Assembly: GCA_973895155.1 (NCBI GenBank) | Contig: OZ316894.1 | Span: 19,158,001 to 19,222,000 of the forward strand | Source of the DNA: Marsupella aquatica | Lineage: Eukaryota > Marchantiophyta | Length of the DNA: 64,000 bases | Direction of reading: 5' to 3' | Shown: in pieces, positions 43,542-54,471 of the stretch | Layout of the letters: every line of letters starts with the position of its first letter | How positions within the stretch are numbered: position 1 is the stretch's first letter | Notes under the pieces: generated by a model | Databases searched by the model: none | What the model was told of the DNA's origin: nothing | Seen by the model: only the letters and a program-made list of their open reading frames with translations | Position numbers and translations under genes: made by a program

Positions 43542-46500
43542 GAGTGTTCAGATACTCGTTGTGTCTTGAAGTTAAGATGCTATTCGTGTAATTTCGGGCT
43601 TGAATCTTTTGCGATTGAAAAAAAAGGAACAGAAAGTAGGTAAAACTTCTTTGTAGAGTCCTTGGGCACTAGTCATTTAGAATATGAAGTTAGATGTCAA
43701 ACATATAGTATCCAGTCAAGGGAAAGAGCACAGCATGCTCTGGAATGGAGGTCATAATTATCTAGCACGCCGGGTGGCATGGCACCTGTGCAAAGCATAT
43801 ATTGACTTCAAGTGTTACCCCGCACGACCCTGGTCTTCCTAAAGTCGAGTTGTGTTCTCTCGAACGAATCTTTTTCTGTCCATGAAAGGATTATTGGGGG
43901 CATGATATTCCTCCATTTGGCAAAGACGTCCTGCGTGATGCCGGGAAGGAACAAAAATAGGGGAAAAACAGGGGAAATATGACCATCACTCGTTGTTAGT
44001 GGGAGGATTCGGTGCATGTGATCGCTCCAACAGTCCAACGTCAAAAACTGGCGTCCTGTACACCACTGTAGCAAAGCCAAAAGGAACACGAACGGATCCT
44101 CCCTTTTAGCACCTAAAAGTGTGGAGAAGCCAATCTACTTGAACCTTCATGTGCCTTAATATGAACATAACTTTTCGTAGTACTTAACTGTCACTTGTTT
44201 AAAAATGTTTCTTTTCTACTGAAAGCAGGGTTCTTCATACTATACTCTAATCCGACGATTCTTAGTCTGAAATCATTGGACCATATGATGAGCTAAGCTC
44301 GTTGATCTGTCTGTTCCTTGTTCTGGAGGTTACTTTGGTAGGCTTGTGCATTTCATTTTTGGTCACTGTACCTGTAAGTCTCGTTTGGCTATCTTCTCTG
44401 ATTTAGTCACGGGGTGTTAGAATTTTGGAAAGTTGTCTGCCACAAGTCACCTGATTAGCGAAATAAGCCAGGAAGGAGAGAATCTTGATGCCGAGACAAA
44501 GTTTTTCTTCCGATACGAACAATCACAGGCGGTTTGGATGTAGCCGGTATTATTTGATATCAAACTGTTCAACGTTTGATTGTAAATCAAGAATTCTGCT
44601 GGCTATTTTGTGTTAGTTTTGTGTGACAATTGTTTCCTTCAATGACAAATCGTTGCCTCCTCCATCACGTTGCGAACCAGAAGGTGAATATGCCGGCGTA
44701 TTAGCACGAAATACAAGCCACGTGGATTTTCTGTCCAGTTTATTAGGTCCAGTGCCAGAACAATCCTTGTCTCCAGAGTGGAACTCCTCGAAATTCTCTA
44801 CTCCAGTTATCAAAATGTGCACTTAGGAACACAGTACAAGTTTCTTTCCTGTGACGACTGCTGTTACTTTGGACAGAAGCTAATAATCTGAGATTGCTCA
44901 CTGACCGAGGGGAATTATATGTGCATTGTTCTGGAGTGCAATCGAAGCCATCAATATCCCACATTGTAGATGTATGCTCTGCAAGCTCTACTTGCAATTA
45001 ACATCTCCAATTTTGTAAGTGCGTTTAGATGCGGATAGGTGTGGATTGCAAACTAAACATCTTTCATCAGTGGACCTCCTCAACATCACTCTGGACCAAT
45101 TTCTTGCGATTATTCTGGCTGTCGGCACAAATCATTCTCTCGATCACTCAGCGCACTTGAGCATTTCCTATACGAGTGTGGAGTGCAAACCAAGCCATCA
45201 GCATGCTGCTCGATGATTATCTTTACTTTCAGGACCAGTGATTGTGTTGAATAGGAGATTCCTGTTGTACACCTCTTCGGATTTCTCTCTGGATGAACCA
45301 CGTGCTGTAGAGTGCGGAATGCTTTATGCTGTGCAGTGTTTTTTGTGTGTGTTTTAAAAAGGACCTCAGGCAAAAAATCACGTCGCGAAATAACTGTGCA
45401 ATTGCATGGCTGAAACCTTTGGAGTACAAACTAAGCTGTGAACATGCTCTTTTATGGAGTTTTGTGCTCAGTTCAGCTAGCAGTGATACCAATGTCAATG
45501 TGAGATGTCACCACATTTATCAGTCTTCCGTCGTCTGGAACTCTTTTTCGCCTCGAATTTTTCTTTCTTTATTAAACAAGCAAATTATTCAGAATGTATG
45601 AAGTGGCAGCGAAAACGGAAAGGAAGCTCCGACACCCAGCCACGATCAGGGGAGGGGGGTGACGAAAAAGAAGGAACAGACCAAAACGTCAGAAAGAAGA
45701 ACCCTTAAATCAGGGCTTTTGGTGGAGCTTAATATGGAACTACCCACGTAAACAGCGGATACAATTTCTTCCGAGAAAGCGCAGAGTGTCAAGGCCAGCT
45801 TGGACTTGTTCTTGAGTTAAAAGTCATTCTAATCCTTCCTCACTCACAACTGACATCTATACAACTGTAGGAAAGGACAGCAGCTGACAGACTGACCCCA
45901 AAATCCTCAATGGGATAAGGCAGAACTCCCCAACAAAATTTCTCTGTCCCTTGTCCAGTTTTAACATTAGTGAGCTTTTTGGCACTTATCAGCCCAGAAA
46001 CTTATACCATATTATAGCCAAAATTCTAACGGAATCCCCTGATTTCCGAATGAGCCAGCAAGTAGCTGACCATATAATACTGCGACTCTCTTCCCCCCAT
46101 TGAATGCTGATACTTCAAAATGAGCCAACTCACCTCCGCCGACCGAAAGACAGCTGTTTCTCTTACTCTCAGAAATGAGAAAGAAAGGACAAACAACATC
46201 ACAATGGATTCGAGCAATACTCTTCTACCATCTGAATTGCTCTAGTTTTGAGGATGGACGTCGTTGTGCCTACGAAAAATTACAAAACAACCCCTGTGTC
46301 AGCACTTTCCCTCGATTGCTACATTTTCTGAACATGGGTCGGGAAAGAATTTGTTGAAGTTCAATGTCCTACGTAGTGGAGATTTTAGTTTGCACGAGGT
46401 GACAATCTCTTCTTCATGCTGTAGAATGCTACTTAAAAAAAATATAAGATCGAGGCGATGTTGACATAAAGGTATGCTGGGGAGTGTGTTGTGTCATTTT

Positions 46501-47134
46501 GAGGTCTTGAGGCAATTGCTAGTGGTGGATGGAACAAAGTCCAGAGTTCTCACAGAGATTGAGATAAGGCCAAAATGTCATGTTCGAGCACCGACAACTG
46601 ATGCTCCAGAATACCGCCCGGGCAAGCTAACTGAAAAGTCTGCAAAAAGTCAGGAGGCCCACTACGGGTCACAAGTGGAGTCAAAAATGTAAAGGGTGTT
46701 CTCCGTCCGAGTCAATTGCAATATTATGAGAAAGCCCATCCCAGCTTTCTGGACAACGCCTACTACAGGTCACATCCGAGTCTATTTCCACATGATGAGA
46801 TAATGACAAAAAGTTTTATTCACGAGGTACATGAATCATTCATGACAAATAATTTAAAAAAAAACTCTCTTCGCCAGTAAACTGTCTTCAGTCATGAAGA
46901 CTTTGTTCAATACACCCCTCGCAATGCCTCAAAAACTCAAACTGCCACAGCTCTTCGCCGTTCCCTTTCTCGTAGTTTTTAGTTGGCGGTGTAAATGAAA
47001 GTTGCTGATATGCCTTTTCGTGATGACTTTGCGCAGCACACGGGGATGGGCAGGGACAATGTCTTCTTCCATCCTGGTTTCGGATTCCAGATTAATTGTA
47101 CAATCCACTCTTGGTTTTTTTCATTCGAGCTACT

Positions 47135-47300
47135 AGTATATATCACAATGCCCAAGGGCAGAAAATGCCCAACCTGGAAACATGATCCCAAAGGCAAAGC
47201 AATCCAACGAAAGGGAGGAAAAGAGGAGGAAAGAACCCCAAGAAAAACAAACCAAGGGGTCCAAACCAAAAGCCAACCAAGGAACGAGGACCAAAAAGTA
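47135..47300 (-). repeat. Dispersed repeat family B, copy 3
   Basis: This is the best match to the copy at 2005-2170. On the minus strand it gives a peptide with the blocks FPPFRWIALPLGSCF and GHFLPLGIVIYTSS, followed by an A run (AATGAAAAAAACC), which fits the 3' end of a LINE. Just upstream (47043) is a word also seen at 20785. Confidence 0.5.
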
Positions 47301-48203
47301 ACCTACCAAGGACCTACTAGTCCTTTCCAATCCACTCTTGCTTATGGGTTCCCATCCCTGTGGAGTGAGGATCGGCCAAATTTACACAAATTTTATCGTT
47401 TTGTGTTCAGTTTCGAAATTCCTGTGAGACAGATCGATTCTAATTTCTAAAAGGTGGAGCTAGTCCAATAATAGTAATCGGCAGATCGCAATCTCGCAAT
47501 AAAATGGTTTGTCTACATCAGCTTTACGAGAATCATCTGCCGTAGAGTTACAGCAAATCCTTCCTACATGCAAATGATCCGTATGACTTAAATTAAAGCA
47601 GTTTCGACCACGCATAATAGACAATTGGGTAATCCTAATGTCTAATATGAAGAGAGGTTGTACCGTTGTAGTCTCCAAGTCAACTTTGCACTCCTCAGAA
47701 TGATGAGGCGGCGACAAACCTTGCATAGAATTACGTTTCTTCAAGGGCTTTCGGCAGAGATTGCCATATGGCGTTCGCAGCGCATTTCCGTGATTTGGAA
47801 CCACTAGTGAGGAAATTCCCGTTAGCGAGGAAATTTCGCAGGACTTGCTTAGCTCCCCTCTACTGACGTTACAGTGAAGTTAAGTGTAGGGTAAATAACC
47901 TATCCCAAAGAAGGGGTAGGCGCAAATTTTGATCCTGCTATAATTATGGTGAAACATTGTTTCATGTTTTTTTTGGGCATTAATATAATTTTTAATGTAG
48001 CTAACAGTATCAAATGGAAGTGTTCTCTGAATTATTTTAGGCTCCTATTTTTAAGAAAACCAACGCTGCCAATTTTAAAACTACCCCTTTAAGGAAAAAG
48101 GAGTGCTCCATGGCACCCCTTTAAATCATTGGGGATATCACCCTCTTTCCAGTGCTACAGGTTTTTTTTCTCTTGGGAAATGAATGTAACCCACCAGAGT
48201 GTC

Positions 48204-48208
48204 TTCTC
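48204..48208. repeat. Target site duplication, left copy (TTCTC)
   Basis: TTCTC directly abuts the LTR at 48209 and is repeated at 54893-54897 directly after the other LTR. This 5-bp duplication is the size made by Ty1/copia integrase. Confidence 0.95.
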
Positions 48209-48629
48209 TGTTGAGCATAGACGACGATCGCAACGGCAAGCCCATGAACCATCCAACGCACAATAGTCGACACAAGAGATACGTGGTTCACCTCCTTGAG
48301 GCTACGTCCACGGGAACACACAAGAGAGCTTTACTGAACTCTAAGCCCGTCAGCTATACCGAGTCTCCACAGTGTAAGCTCTCCCTATCTCTCAAGTGGC
48401 TCCATAACAATGAGCCTTGGTTCTACCTCTCCAAGCACACATGCTTCTTATGATATAGTGTACAACTTAGTTGTACCTAACCACATAGTTGTACCTAATC
48501 ACGTAGTTGTACCTAACCACATAGTTATACCTAATCACGTAGTTGTACCTAACCACGTAGTTGTACCAACCCACGTTGTTGTACCAACCACGTCATACCT
48601 AACCTAGACGTAAGAGTAAATACCCAACA
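48209..48629 (-). repeat. 3' LTR of the copia element
   Basis: 421 bp, same length as the 5' LTR. The two visible differences are at the words ATGCTTCTTATG (here) versus ATGCCTCTTATG, and GTGTACAAC (here) versus GTGTGCAAC. It carries an 18-bp repeat array in its U3 part. Confidence 0.98.
48463..48600 (-). repeat. 18-bp repeats in the U3 of the 3' LTR
   Basis: On the minus strand the unit GTTAGGTACAACTACGTG repeats seven to eight times with 18-bp spacing (cores at 48471, 48489, 48507 and onward). Most units contain ACGTG, the core bound by plant bZIP and bHLH factors, alternating with ATGTG. The array lies upstream of the TATA-like box, where enhancers of LTR elements lie. Confidence 0.9.
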
Positions 48630-48640
48630 ATCTTCCCCTT
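48630..48640 (-). other. Polypurine tract of the copia element
   Basis: AAGGGGAAGAT on the minus strand directly precedes the 3' LTR, the position of the plus-strand primer of LTR retrotransposons. Confidence 0.85.
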
Positions 48641-48819
48641 GACTCTGGTCTAGGGGAGAGTAATACTGCCAATGTATATGATCCCTCAGCGGGAAGTTCT
48701 GGACAAAAACCAAACTGATTTCCCTCTCTAACTAGAGCAAACCAGAACTAAGCCGTAGCCTAATACATAGGAATGAGGAAGAGCATATATCAGTAATTAC
48801 AATGAATATTAAGAAAACT

Positions 48820-51800
48820 CTACTTGTGATGCAATTGCAAAACCTGCAATACGTCACGGTGTCTAGAGAAACTCTCCAAAGGAATCACTTTGGTAAATGC
48901 GTCAGCCGGGTTGAGTTTACCATCAATCTTGACTAGCTCAAACAAATTATCAGACACAGCCTGCCTGATAAAATGGTACCTGACATCAATGTGCTTCACT
49001 CTGTTGTCCATCACCTGGTTCATAGCAAGGTGGAGCGCACTTTGACTATCACAATGGAGCTTCACATTCCCCTGTGGCAATCCCATTTCAGTGATAAGTC
49101 TATCCAACCAAATCGCTTCCTTTGCTGCTTCCGCAGCTGCAACATACTCCGCTTCTGTAGTAGACTGAGCAATACACTTCTGCAAAGTAGACCTCCAACT
49201 TATGCATCCACCGCCAAGTGTGAACACGTATCCTGTTGTTGATCTCCTTCGGTCCAAATCTTGTCCATAGTCAGAATCAACATAGCCAATCAATGATTTA
49301 GCATTCTTTGCATTCGCATCAAATAAAAGACCATGATCCACGGTACCCTTCAAGTACCTGATAATCCACTTCACTGCTTCCCAGTGTACCTTCCCTGGAT
49401 TTGACATGTACCTGCTTACCTTGCCCATAGCCATGGCAAGATCAGGTCTAGTGCAAGTCATCAAATACATGAGACTCCCCACTGCCTTGTCATACGGAAC
49501 CTTTGACATCAACCCCTTCTCTATGTCATCCGTAGGACAGAATGCTGATGATAACTTGAAGTGTGGAGCCAACGGGGTACTTACTGGCTTGCTATTCCCC
49601 ATGTTGAACCTTGCAATTACCTTCCTCGCATAACTGCTCTGCGTCAACCATAGCTTGCCAGCCTCCAAGTCCCTAGTGATCTCCATACCCAAAATCCTCT
49701 TAGCTGGCCCTAAGTCCTTCATCTTAAACTCTGCACTAAGCAGTGCCTTGAGCTTAACAATCTCAGACCTATCCTTGGCTGCAATTAGCATATCATCCAC
49801 ATAAAGTACTAAAACAATGAACCCAAATACAATATTCTTTACTGATTTCAAATACACACAAGGGTCAAATACACTTCTGTGAAAACCTTGTGACCGAATC
49901 CAATCGTCAAACCGCTTGTTCCACTGTCTTGGTGACTGCTTCAACCCATACAAGGATTTCAGCAATCTGCAAACCAATTCCTCCTGTCCTCTCTTCATAA
50001 AACCTAGCGGTTGTCTCATGAAGATCACCTCTTCCAATGTGCCATAGAGGAAAGCTGTGACAACATCCATCTGATCTAGCAGCAGACCAAACATTACAAC
50101 AAGTACACACAATAGTTGTATTGTAGAGTACTTAGCAACTGGTGAGAAGACCTCATTGTAATCCACACCTTTCTCTTGTGTGAATCCCTTTGCTACCAAC
50201 CTAGCCTTGTAGACCTTCGATCCACCTCCTATGGAATTATCCTTCAGCTTGTAAATCCACTTGCTGTCCACCACTTGCTGACCCTTAGGCAGCTTAACAA
50301 GCTCCCAAGTTTTGTTGTCCTTTAGTGACTGCATCTCCGTTTGCATTGCTGCAGTCCACTTCTGCTTCTCCTTTGAAGCACTTGCCTCATGAAATGAAGA
50401 AGGTTCCCCTTCTTCCAAAATTAACGCATCACCCTCATCATCAGTTGCAAAATCATTTTCTTGCAGTTGAGATGAATCAACCCACTGTCCATACCTTGGT
50501 GGAGCACGTACAGTGCGACCAGATGTTCTTCTAGCCGATGACTTCGGTTGATCTGCGTGTGCTGGTACAATTTGAAGCTCAACAGCATCCACTTGCTGCT
50601 CACCAGCATCAACAAACTCCTCTGGTTCCTCTGGCACAGGAACCAGCTCCATAATTGGAGCAACTCCTTCTCTCCGGTCATGCACCTCATAACCAATCTC
50701 CCCCTCAACGAGATCCGGGATAGGAGATTTTCCTTTGTCAGTACGGGAGACCTGAGTATTCTCCCCCTCCTTCAATAATCTGGATTCATTGAAGGAAACA
50801 TCCCTACTGACAACGAGCTTACAGGCAATAGGATCCCATAGCCTATAGGCTTTCACACCACTCTGGTACCCAAGAAAAACACATTTCTTGGAGGTAGGAT
50901 CCAACTTGGTCCTATTCTGCTTCGGTGTGAGAGCATATGCATCACTTCCAAAAACTACCAAGCCATGATAGTCTGCTTGCCGCTTATAGCGCATCTCAAA
51001 CGGCGTTTTGAAATTGATAGCACTAGAAGGAGAAAGATTTACCAAATAAGCTGCGGTATTGATAGCTTCCGCCCAAAATTCTTGTGGTAAACCTGATTGG
51101 CTCAACATACTCCGTGACCGCTCCAACAGTGTCCGATTGAGCCTCTCAGCGACACCATTCTGCTGCGGAGTATAAACTATGGTGAGATGGCGAGTTATCC
51201 CCTGTTCTGAACAGTACTCTTCAAATTCCATTGAAGTGTACTCCCCGCCGTTGTCTGACCTTAGACTCTTCACCCTTGTATCCAAACACTTGATCGTGTT
51301 TCCAGTCTGATTCTCCACCTGGGCCTTCCACTTCTTAAAAATGGACAAGACATCAGACTTATGCGTCATGAAATAAATCCACACAAATCTTGAGTAATCA
51401 TCAATAAATGATACATAGTACAACTTTCCAGAGTGTGAGGGAGTCGGGGATGGACCCCACACGTCACTATGTATGTACTCAAGAACCGCTTTGGAACGAT
51501 GAGTTCCAACACCAAAAGCACGACGATGCTGCTTTCCAAGAATGCAATGCTCACAAAACTCTAATTTACAAGATTGCAAATCAGAAATGAGTCCATTCTT
51601 CCGTAAGATAGCCAAACCCTTCTCACTCATGTGGCCTAGCCGTGAATGCCACAGTTGAGTCATCTCCTCGTGAGACTTGGTTACATTGGCCTCTCCACAT
51701 ACAGTATTGCCCTGTAACACATACAAATTCTTTTGTCTACTCCCCTTCAAAATCACTGTCTCTCCCGACCTGACTTGAAGTTCACCATCAATAACGCTCC

Positions 51801-52092
51801 ATTGATGACCATTTGAATCCAACACACCGAGTGAAATCAGATTCTTACGCATGCCAGGTACATACCTGACTCCGGACACTGTGCGCACAGCGCCATCAAA
51901 CATTTGAATCTTCACAGACCCAATTCCCTCAATTTGACAGGAGTGATCATTTCCCATCAGAACTGAACCGTTTGAAATAGAGTAAGAACTGAAAAACTCA
52001 CGAATGTAACAAATATGAAAAGAGCAAGCACAATCAAGAATCCACACATCATCTGCTCTCCTAGATGACGTGCACAGGGCATACCCCCGGCT
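48820..52092 (-). CDS. pol: Copia Pol: protease, integrase, reverse transcriptase, RNase H
   Basis: Residues are numbered from the GTG codon at 52047; the frame is open back to the TGA at 52093-52095 and there is no ATG at the head. The protease active site is D5-C-A, where D-S/T-G or D-S/T-A is usual. The pre-integrase zinc module has H134, H139, C165 and C168. The integrase triad is D195, D265 and E301. RT starts near 580 (WELVKLPKG) with the catalytic Y749-V-D-D. RNase H with the SDYGQDLDRRRSTTGY and TEAEYVAAAEA blocks fills about 930-1060. PR-IN-RT-RH is the Ty1/copia order. Pol is in the same frame as gag, so it would be made as a fusion only if the TGA is read through. Confidence 0.96.
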   Translation of the reverse strand, partial: SRGYALCTSSRRADDVWILDCACSFHICYIREFFSSYSISNGSVLMGNDHSCQIEGIGSVKIQMFDGAVRTVSGVRYVPGMRKNLISLGVLDSNGHQWSVIDGELQVRSGETVILKGSRQKNLYVLQGNTVCGEANVTKSHEEMTQLWHSRLGHMSEKGLAILRKNGLISDLQSCKLEFCEHCILGKQHRRAFGVGTHRSKAVLEYIHSDVWGPSPTPSHSGKLYYVSFIDDYSRFVWIYFMTHKSDVLSIFKKWKAQVENQTGNTIKCLDTRVKSLRSDNGGEYTSMEFEEYCSEQGITRHLTIVYTPQQNGVAERLNRTLLERSRSMLSQSGLPQEFWAEAINTAAYLVNLSPSSAINFKTPFEMRYKRQADYHGLVVFGSDAYALTPKQNRTKLDPTSKKCVFLGYQSGVKAYRLWDPIACKLVVSRDVSFNESRLLKEGENTQVSRTDKGKSPIPDLVEGEIGYEVHDRREGVAPIMELVPVPEEPEEFVDAGEQQVDAVELQIVPAHADQPKSSARRTSGRTVRAPPRYGQWVDSSQLQENDFATDDEGDALILEEGEPSSFHEASASKEKQKWTAAMQTEMQSLKDNKTWELVKLPKGQQVVDSKWIYKLKDNSIGGGSKVYKARLVAKGFTQEKGVDYNEVFSPVAKYSTIQLLCVLVVMFGLLLDQMDVVTAFLYGTLEEVIFMRQPLGFMKRGQEELVCRLLKSLYGLKQSPRQWNKRFDDWIRSQGFHRSVFDPCVYLKSVKNIVFGFIVLVLYVDDMLIAAKDRSEIVKLKALLSAEFKMKDLGPAKRILGMEITRDLEAGKLWLTQSSYARKVIARFNMGNSKPVSTPLAPHFKLSSAFCPTDDIEKGLMSKVPYDKAVGSLMYLMTCTRPDLAMAMGKVSRYMSNPGKVHWEAVKWIIRYLKGTVDHGLLFDANAKNAKSLIGYVDSDYGQDLDRRRSTTGYVFTLGGGCISWRSTLQKCIAQSTTEAEYVAAAEAAKEAIWLDRLITEMGLPQGNVKLHCDSQSALHLAMNQVMDNRVKHIDVRYHFIRQAVSDNLFELVKIDGKLNPADAFTKVIPLESFSRHRDVLQVLQLHHK

Positions 52093-53133
52093 TCATAAAA
52101 CATACTCGTCATTGAGTAAATCAGCTTCTCCATCAGCCCTAGCCACATTTGCCGATGAAGTTTCCGCTGCCTTTCCCTTACAGTCTCGCTTGAAGTGTCC
52201 AACTTGGTTGCACTTCCAACATGTCACCTGCCTCCTCTGAGGGGATTTACCCTTGGACTTAGATCTGGATTTAGATCTAAACTGGGTTCTACGGTCCCCA
52301 GTTGGTCGCTGCATACCCCTCCCACGGTTAACATTGAGGGCAGCACCAGATGATGAAGGCTGTGATGTGATGTGCATCTTCTGCTGAAGATCATCACTAA
52401 GCAGAGAACTTACCACGTCATTATATGAAATGGTATCCCTATCACGATGCAACAACACTCGTGATAGGGACTGGTAAGATGGAGGCAATGAACTAAGAAG
52501 CTGCAGAGCCTTCGTCTCATCATTCAAAGTCTCCCCAAGGTTTTCCAAGTCAACGACCATGTCGTTGAAAGCATCCACATGGTCTTGCAACTTTGTGCCA
52601 GATTCCTTCATCCTGAAACTCATGAGTTTGTAGGAAGTGTAGAGCCGGTTCGACAACTCCTTGCGGTGATACTTGCTCTGCAATTCCGCAAACAAGGACA
52701 TGCAATCCTTATGTGCACCCAACTGCTTGATGATGGGAGGCATGAGATAGAGTGTAACACACCACACTCCCTGCTCTTGCATGCGGTCCCATTGTTTCTC
52801 ATCAACATCGTCTTCACGAGGGCTCAGCAGTTGGCCCATCCCTGACGCATAGAGCACTCCCTTCACCTGCTTCTCCCATAGCAAGTAGTCAGAGCGCCCA
52901 TCATACTTTGTCACTTCATACTTGGGTCCCCCAAGCTTGAAAGTCCCCATCTTCTTCTTTGGCACTACCGTGAGCTCCGGTAGTAGTATTGCTTCCTCCA
53001 CCACACGCCGCACCGGTGATGGTATCGGTGTCACGTGCTCTTCCTCTTGCTCCTCTCTCTGCCCCTGAAACCGCCGCGATGATCCTCGTGCTTCAAGTTC
53101 CACATCTTCGAAAAATTCCTCCGAATCACTCAT
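52093..53133 (-). CDS. gag: Copia Gag
   Basis: A 346-codon ORF with an ATG. The N-terminal third is acidic. The central part is a copia-type Gag (YDGRSDYLLWEKQV, LQDHVDAFNDMV, LLSSLPPSYQ). The C-terminus has a basic region and one CCHC knuckle, C-W-K-C-N-Q-V-G-H-F-K-R-D-C, at 305-318. Gag packages element RNA in cytoplasmic particles. The ORF ends in TGA; the next 15 codons in frame are open and lead into the protease. Confidence 0.96.
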   Translation of the reverse strand: MSDSEEFFEDVELEARGSSRRFQGQREEQEEEHVTPIPSPVRRVVEEAILLPELTVVPKKKMGTFKLGGPKYEVTKYDGRSDYLLWEKQVKGVLYASGMGQLLSPREDDVDEKQWDRMQEQGVWCVTLYLMPPIIKQLGAHKDCMSLFAELQSKYHRKELSNRLYTSYKLMSFRMKESGTKLQDHVDAFNDMVVDLENLGETLNDETKALQLLSSLPPSYQSLSRVLLHRDRDTISYNDVVSSLLSDDLQQKMHITSQPSSSGAALNVNRGRGMQRPTGDRRTQFRSKSRSKSKGKSPQRRQVTCWKCNQVGHFKRDCKGKAAETSSANVARADGEADLLNDEYVL

Positions 53134-54457
53134 ATGAGAAAATCACAAAAATTGTTGTTTTTCACAACTTCTCAAAAAACTTGAAACTCAACACCGCCGC
53201 GTAGCCCACAAAGCTAGGAGTCCAATACTGTAAACCGAAATCAAAATCAAAATTTGACGGAAAAGTTATTCAAATTTCGGTCGAGGTGGGTAAAACCTTG
53301 GGAAACTCCCCCGTTTTGACCACCTCAGGGAATAACCTATACGGAATAGAAGACCCTAGATGGACCATCATCGATACTGGGAAACTTTGTGGATTGGAGA
53401 ACTTGAAAGCTCTCTGGCTTAATGGTGTCAGCCTGCATGGGGCTTGGAATTTGCTTCCAGCCAAGCTTGAGTTTCTGCAAGTGAAAGCAGGGCGGATACA
53501 CCATTTAGGTTGTTTCCGTCAACGCCATGGGGAGAATCTTCCCCTTATCGGAATTACGATGTGATTGGTGCGCCGCGTTGCCAACTTCAATGGCTACGAC
53601 CTCGCCAAAAAGTAACCAAAAAAGTTACCGTTCGACGGATGAAATCTTTGTCGGACGGTCAAAAAATAGCTCTCTGGTTTTTTGGAATATTTTATAACCC
53701 TTGTACAGGCCCTGTGGGAATTTTGGAAGAACAATCGAGGGGCTGACACGTGTCCTCGAACCCCCAAAACCCCCTACCACCCTTCGTCGTCGAAATCTGG
53801 TCGCGCGCGCAGAAAATACACACGGCAGAATGTACCCCTCGACACCAAACGCAAGATATCTCACTCGGGTTTTGACGAAATCAAGATCTGATTTCAGATT
53901 TGGAAACTAGACTTCGAGGCGGTGAAGATCGATATAAGAAGCACCCAAAACGAGGAAAGAACGAGGGAGAAAAAAATTGGTAAAGATGACAGATTTCTCT
54001 CAATTGCCATAGCCAATTTCGAATCAGTTTTTCAAAGAGAAAAAATGGTACCTTGTCAACAACGAATGTTGATCAATTGCACTTGGTGCCGTCACCAATC
54101 CAACAAGGTAATTGATTTTGCTTAGCCTTCCTCTTTGCATCAAAAAGCCAATCCCGGACTCAAAACAATCGTCTTGCCTCAATCTCTCCGTTGAGTCAAA
54201 ACACTTGACGCTTCTCCCTCTGAGTCGATTGCCAACTTTCTTCACAAAATCCAGAACGACGAAAACTTAGATCTCTCTGCACCACGAGCTCCGTTCAGCG
54301 ATTTCTTCACACCGTTAGAAAGCTCTTGCCCCGATCTATCCGTTGAGCCCATAAACTCCAAGTTCCATGCGACGGAACTCCGGGAAATCCACCGACACTC
54401 AACGCTGGAAAAACCGTAATGAAATCCCGTCACGAACACACGTCACCTCCCAAGCAT
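53134..54457 (-). other. Long leader of the copia element
   Basis: About 1.3 kb lies between the PBS and the gag ATG on the minus strand. I see no conserved domain in it; ORFs on either strand are short. The start of gag is taken at 53133 because it begins a well-formed copia Gag. Confidence 0.7.
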
Positions 54458-54469
54458 GCTCTGATACCA
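54458..54469 (-). other. Primer binding site for initiator tRNA-Met
   Basis: TGGTATCAGAGC on the minus strand, two bases from the end of the 5' LTR, is the standard plant PBS complementary to the 3' end of initiator tRNA-Met. Confidence 0.97.
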
Positions 54470-54471
54470 AT

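Larger units (their letters stand above)
39566..47134. other. Long region without a recognisable gene
   Basis: From about 40.6 kb on the DNA is richer in CpG than the transposons, like the VQ gene region. ORFs up to 113 codons exist, for example 42084-42425 (plus) and 41488-41763 (minus, with a hydrophobic Leu run), but none carries a known domain or a convincing gene structure. Duplications at 40331 and 43361 are listed. Confidence 0.45.

Noticed and set aside
48463-48600. CRISPR-like spacing of short repeats
   Set aside because: The repeats are directly tandem without unique spacers and lie inside a plant LTR.
48410-48607. ORF encoding a repeated VVPNH peptide (and its twin at 54673-54870)
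   Set aside because: It is the antisense reading of the 18-bp U3 repeats of the copia LTRs.
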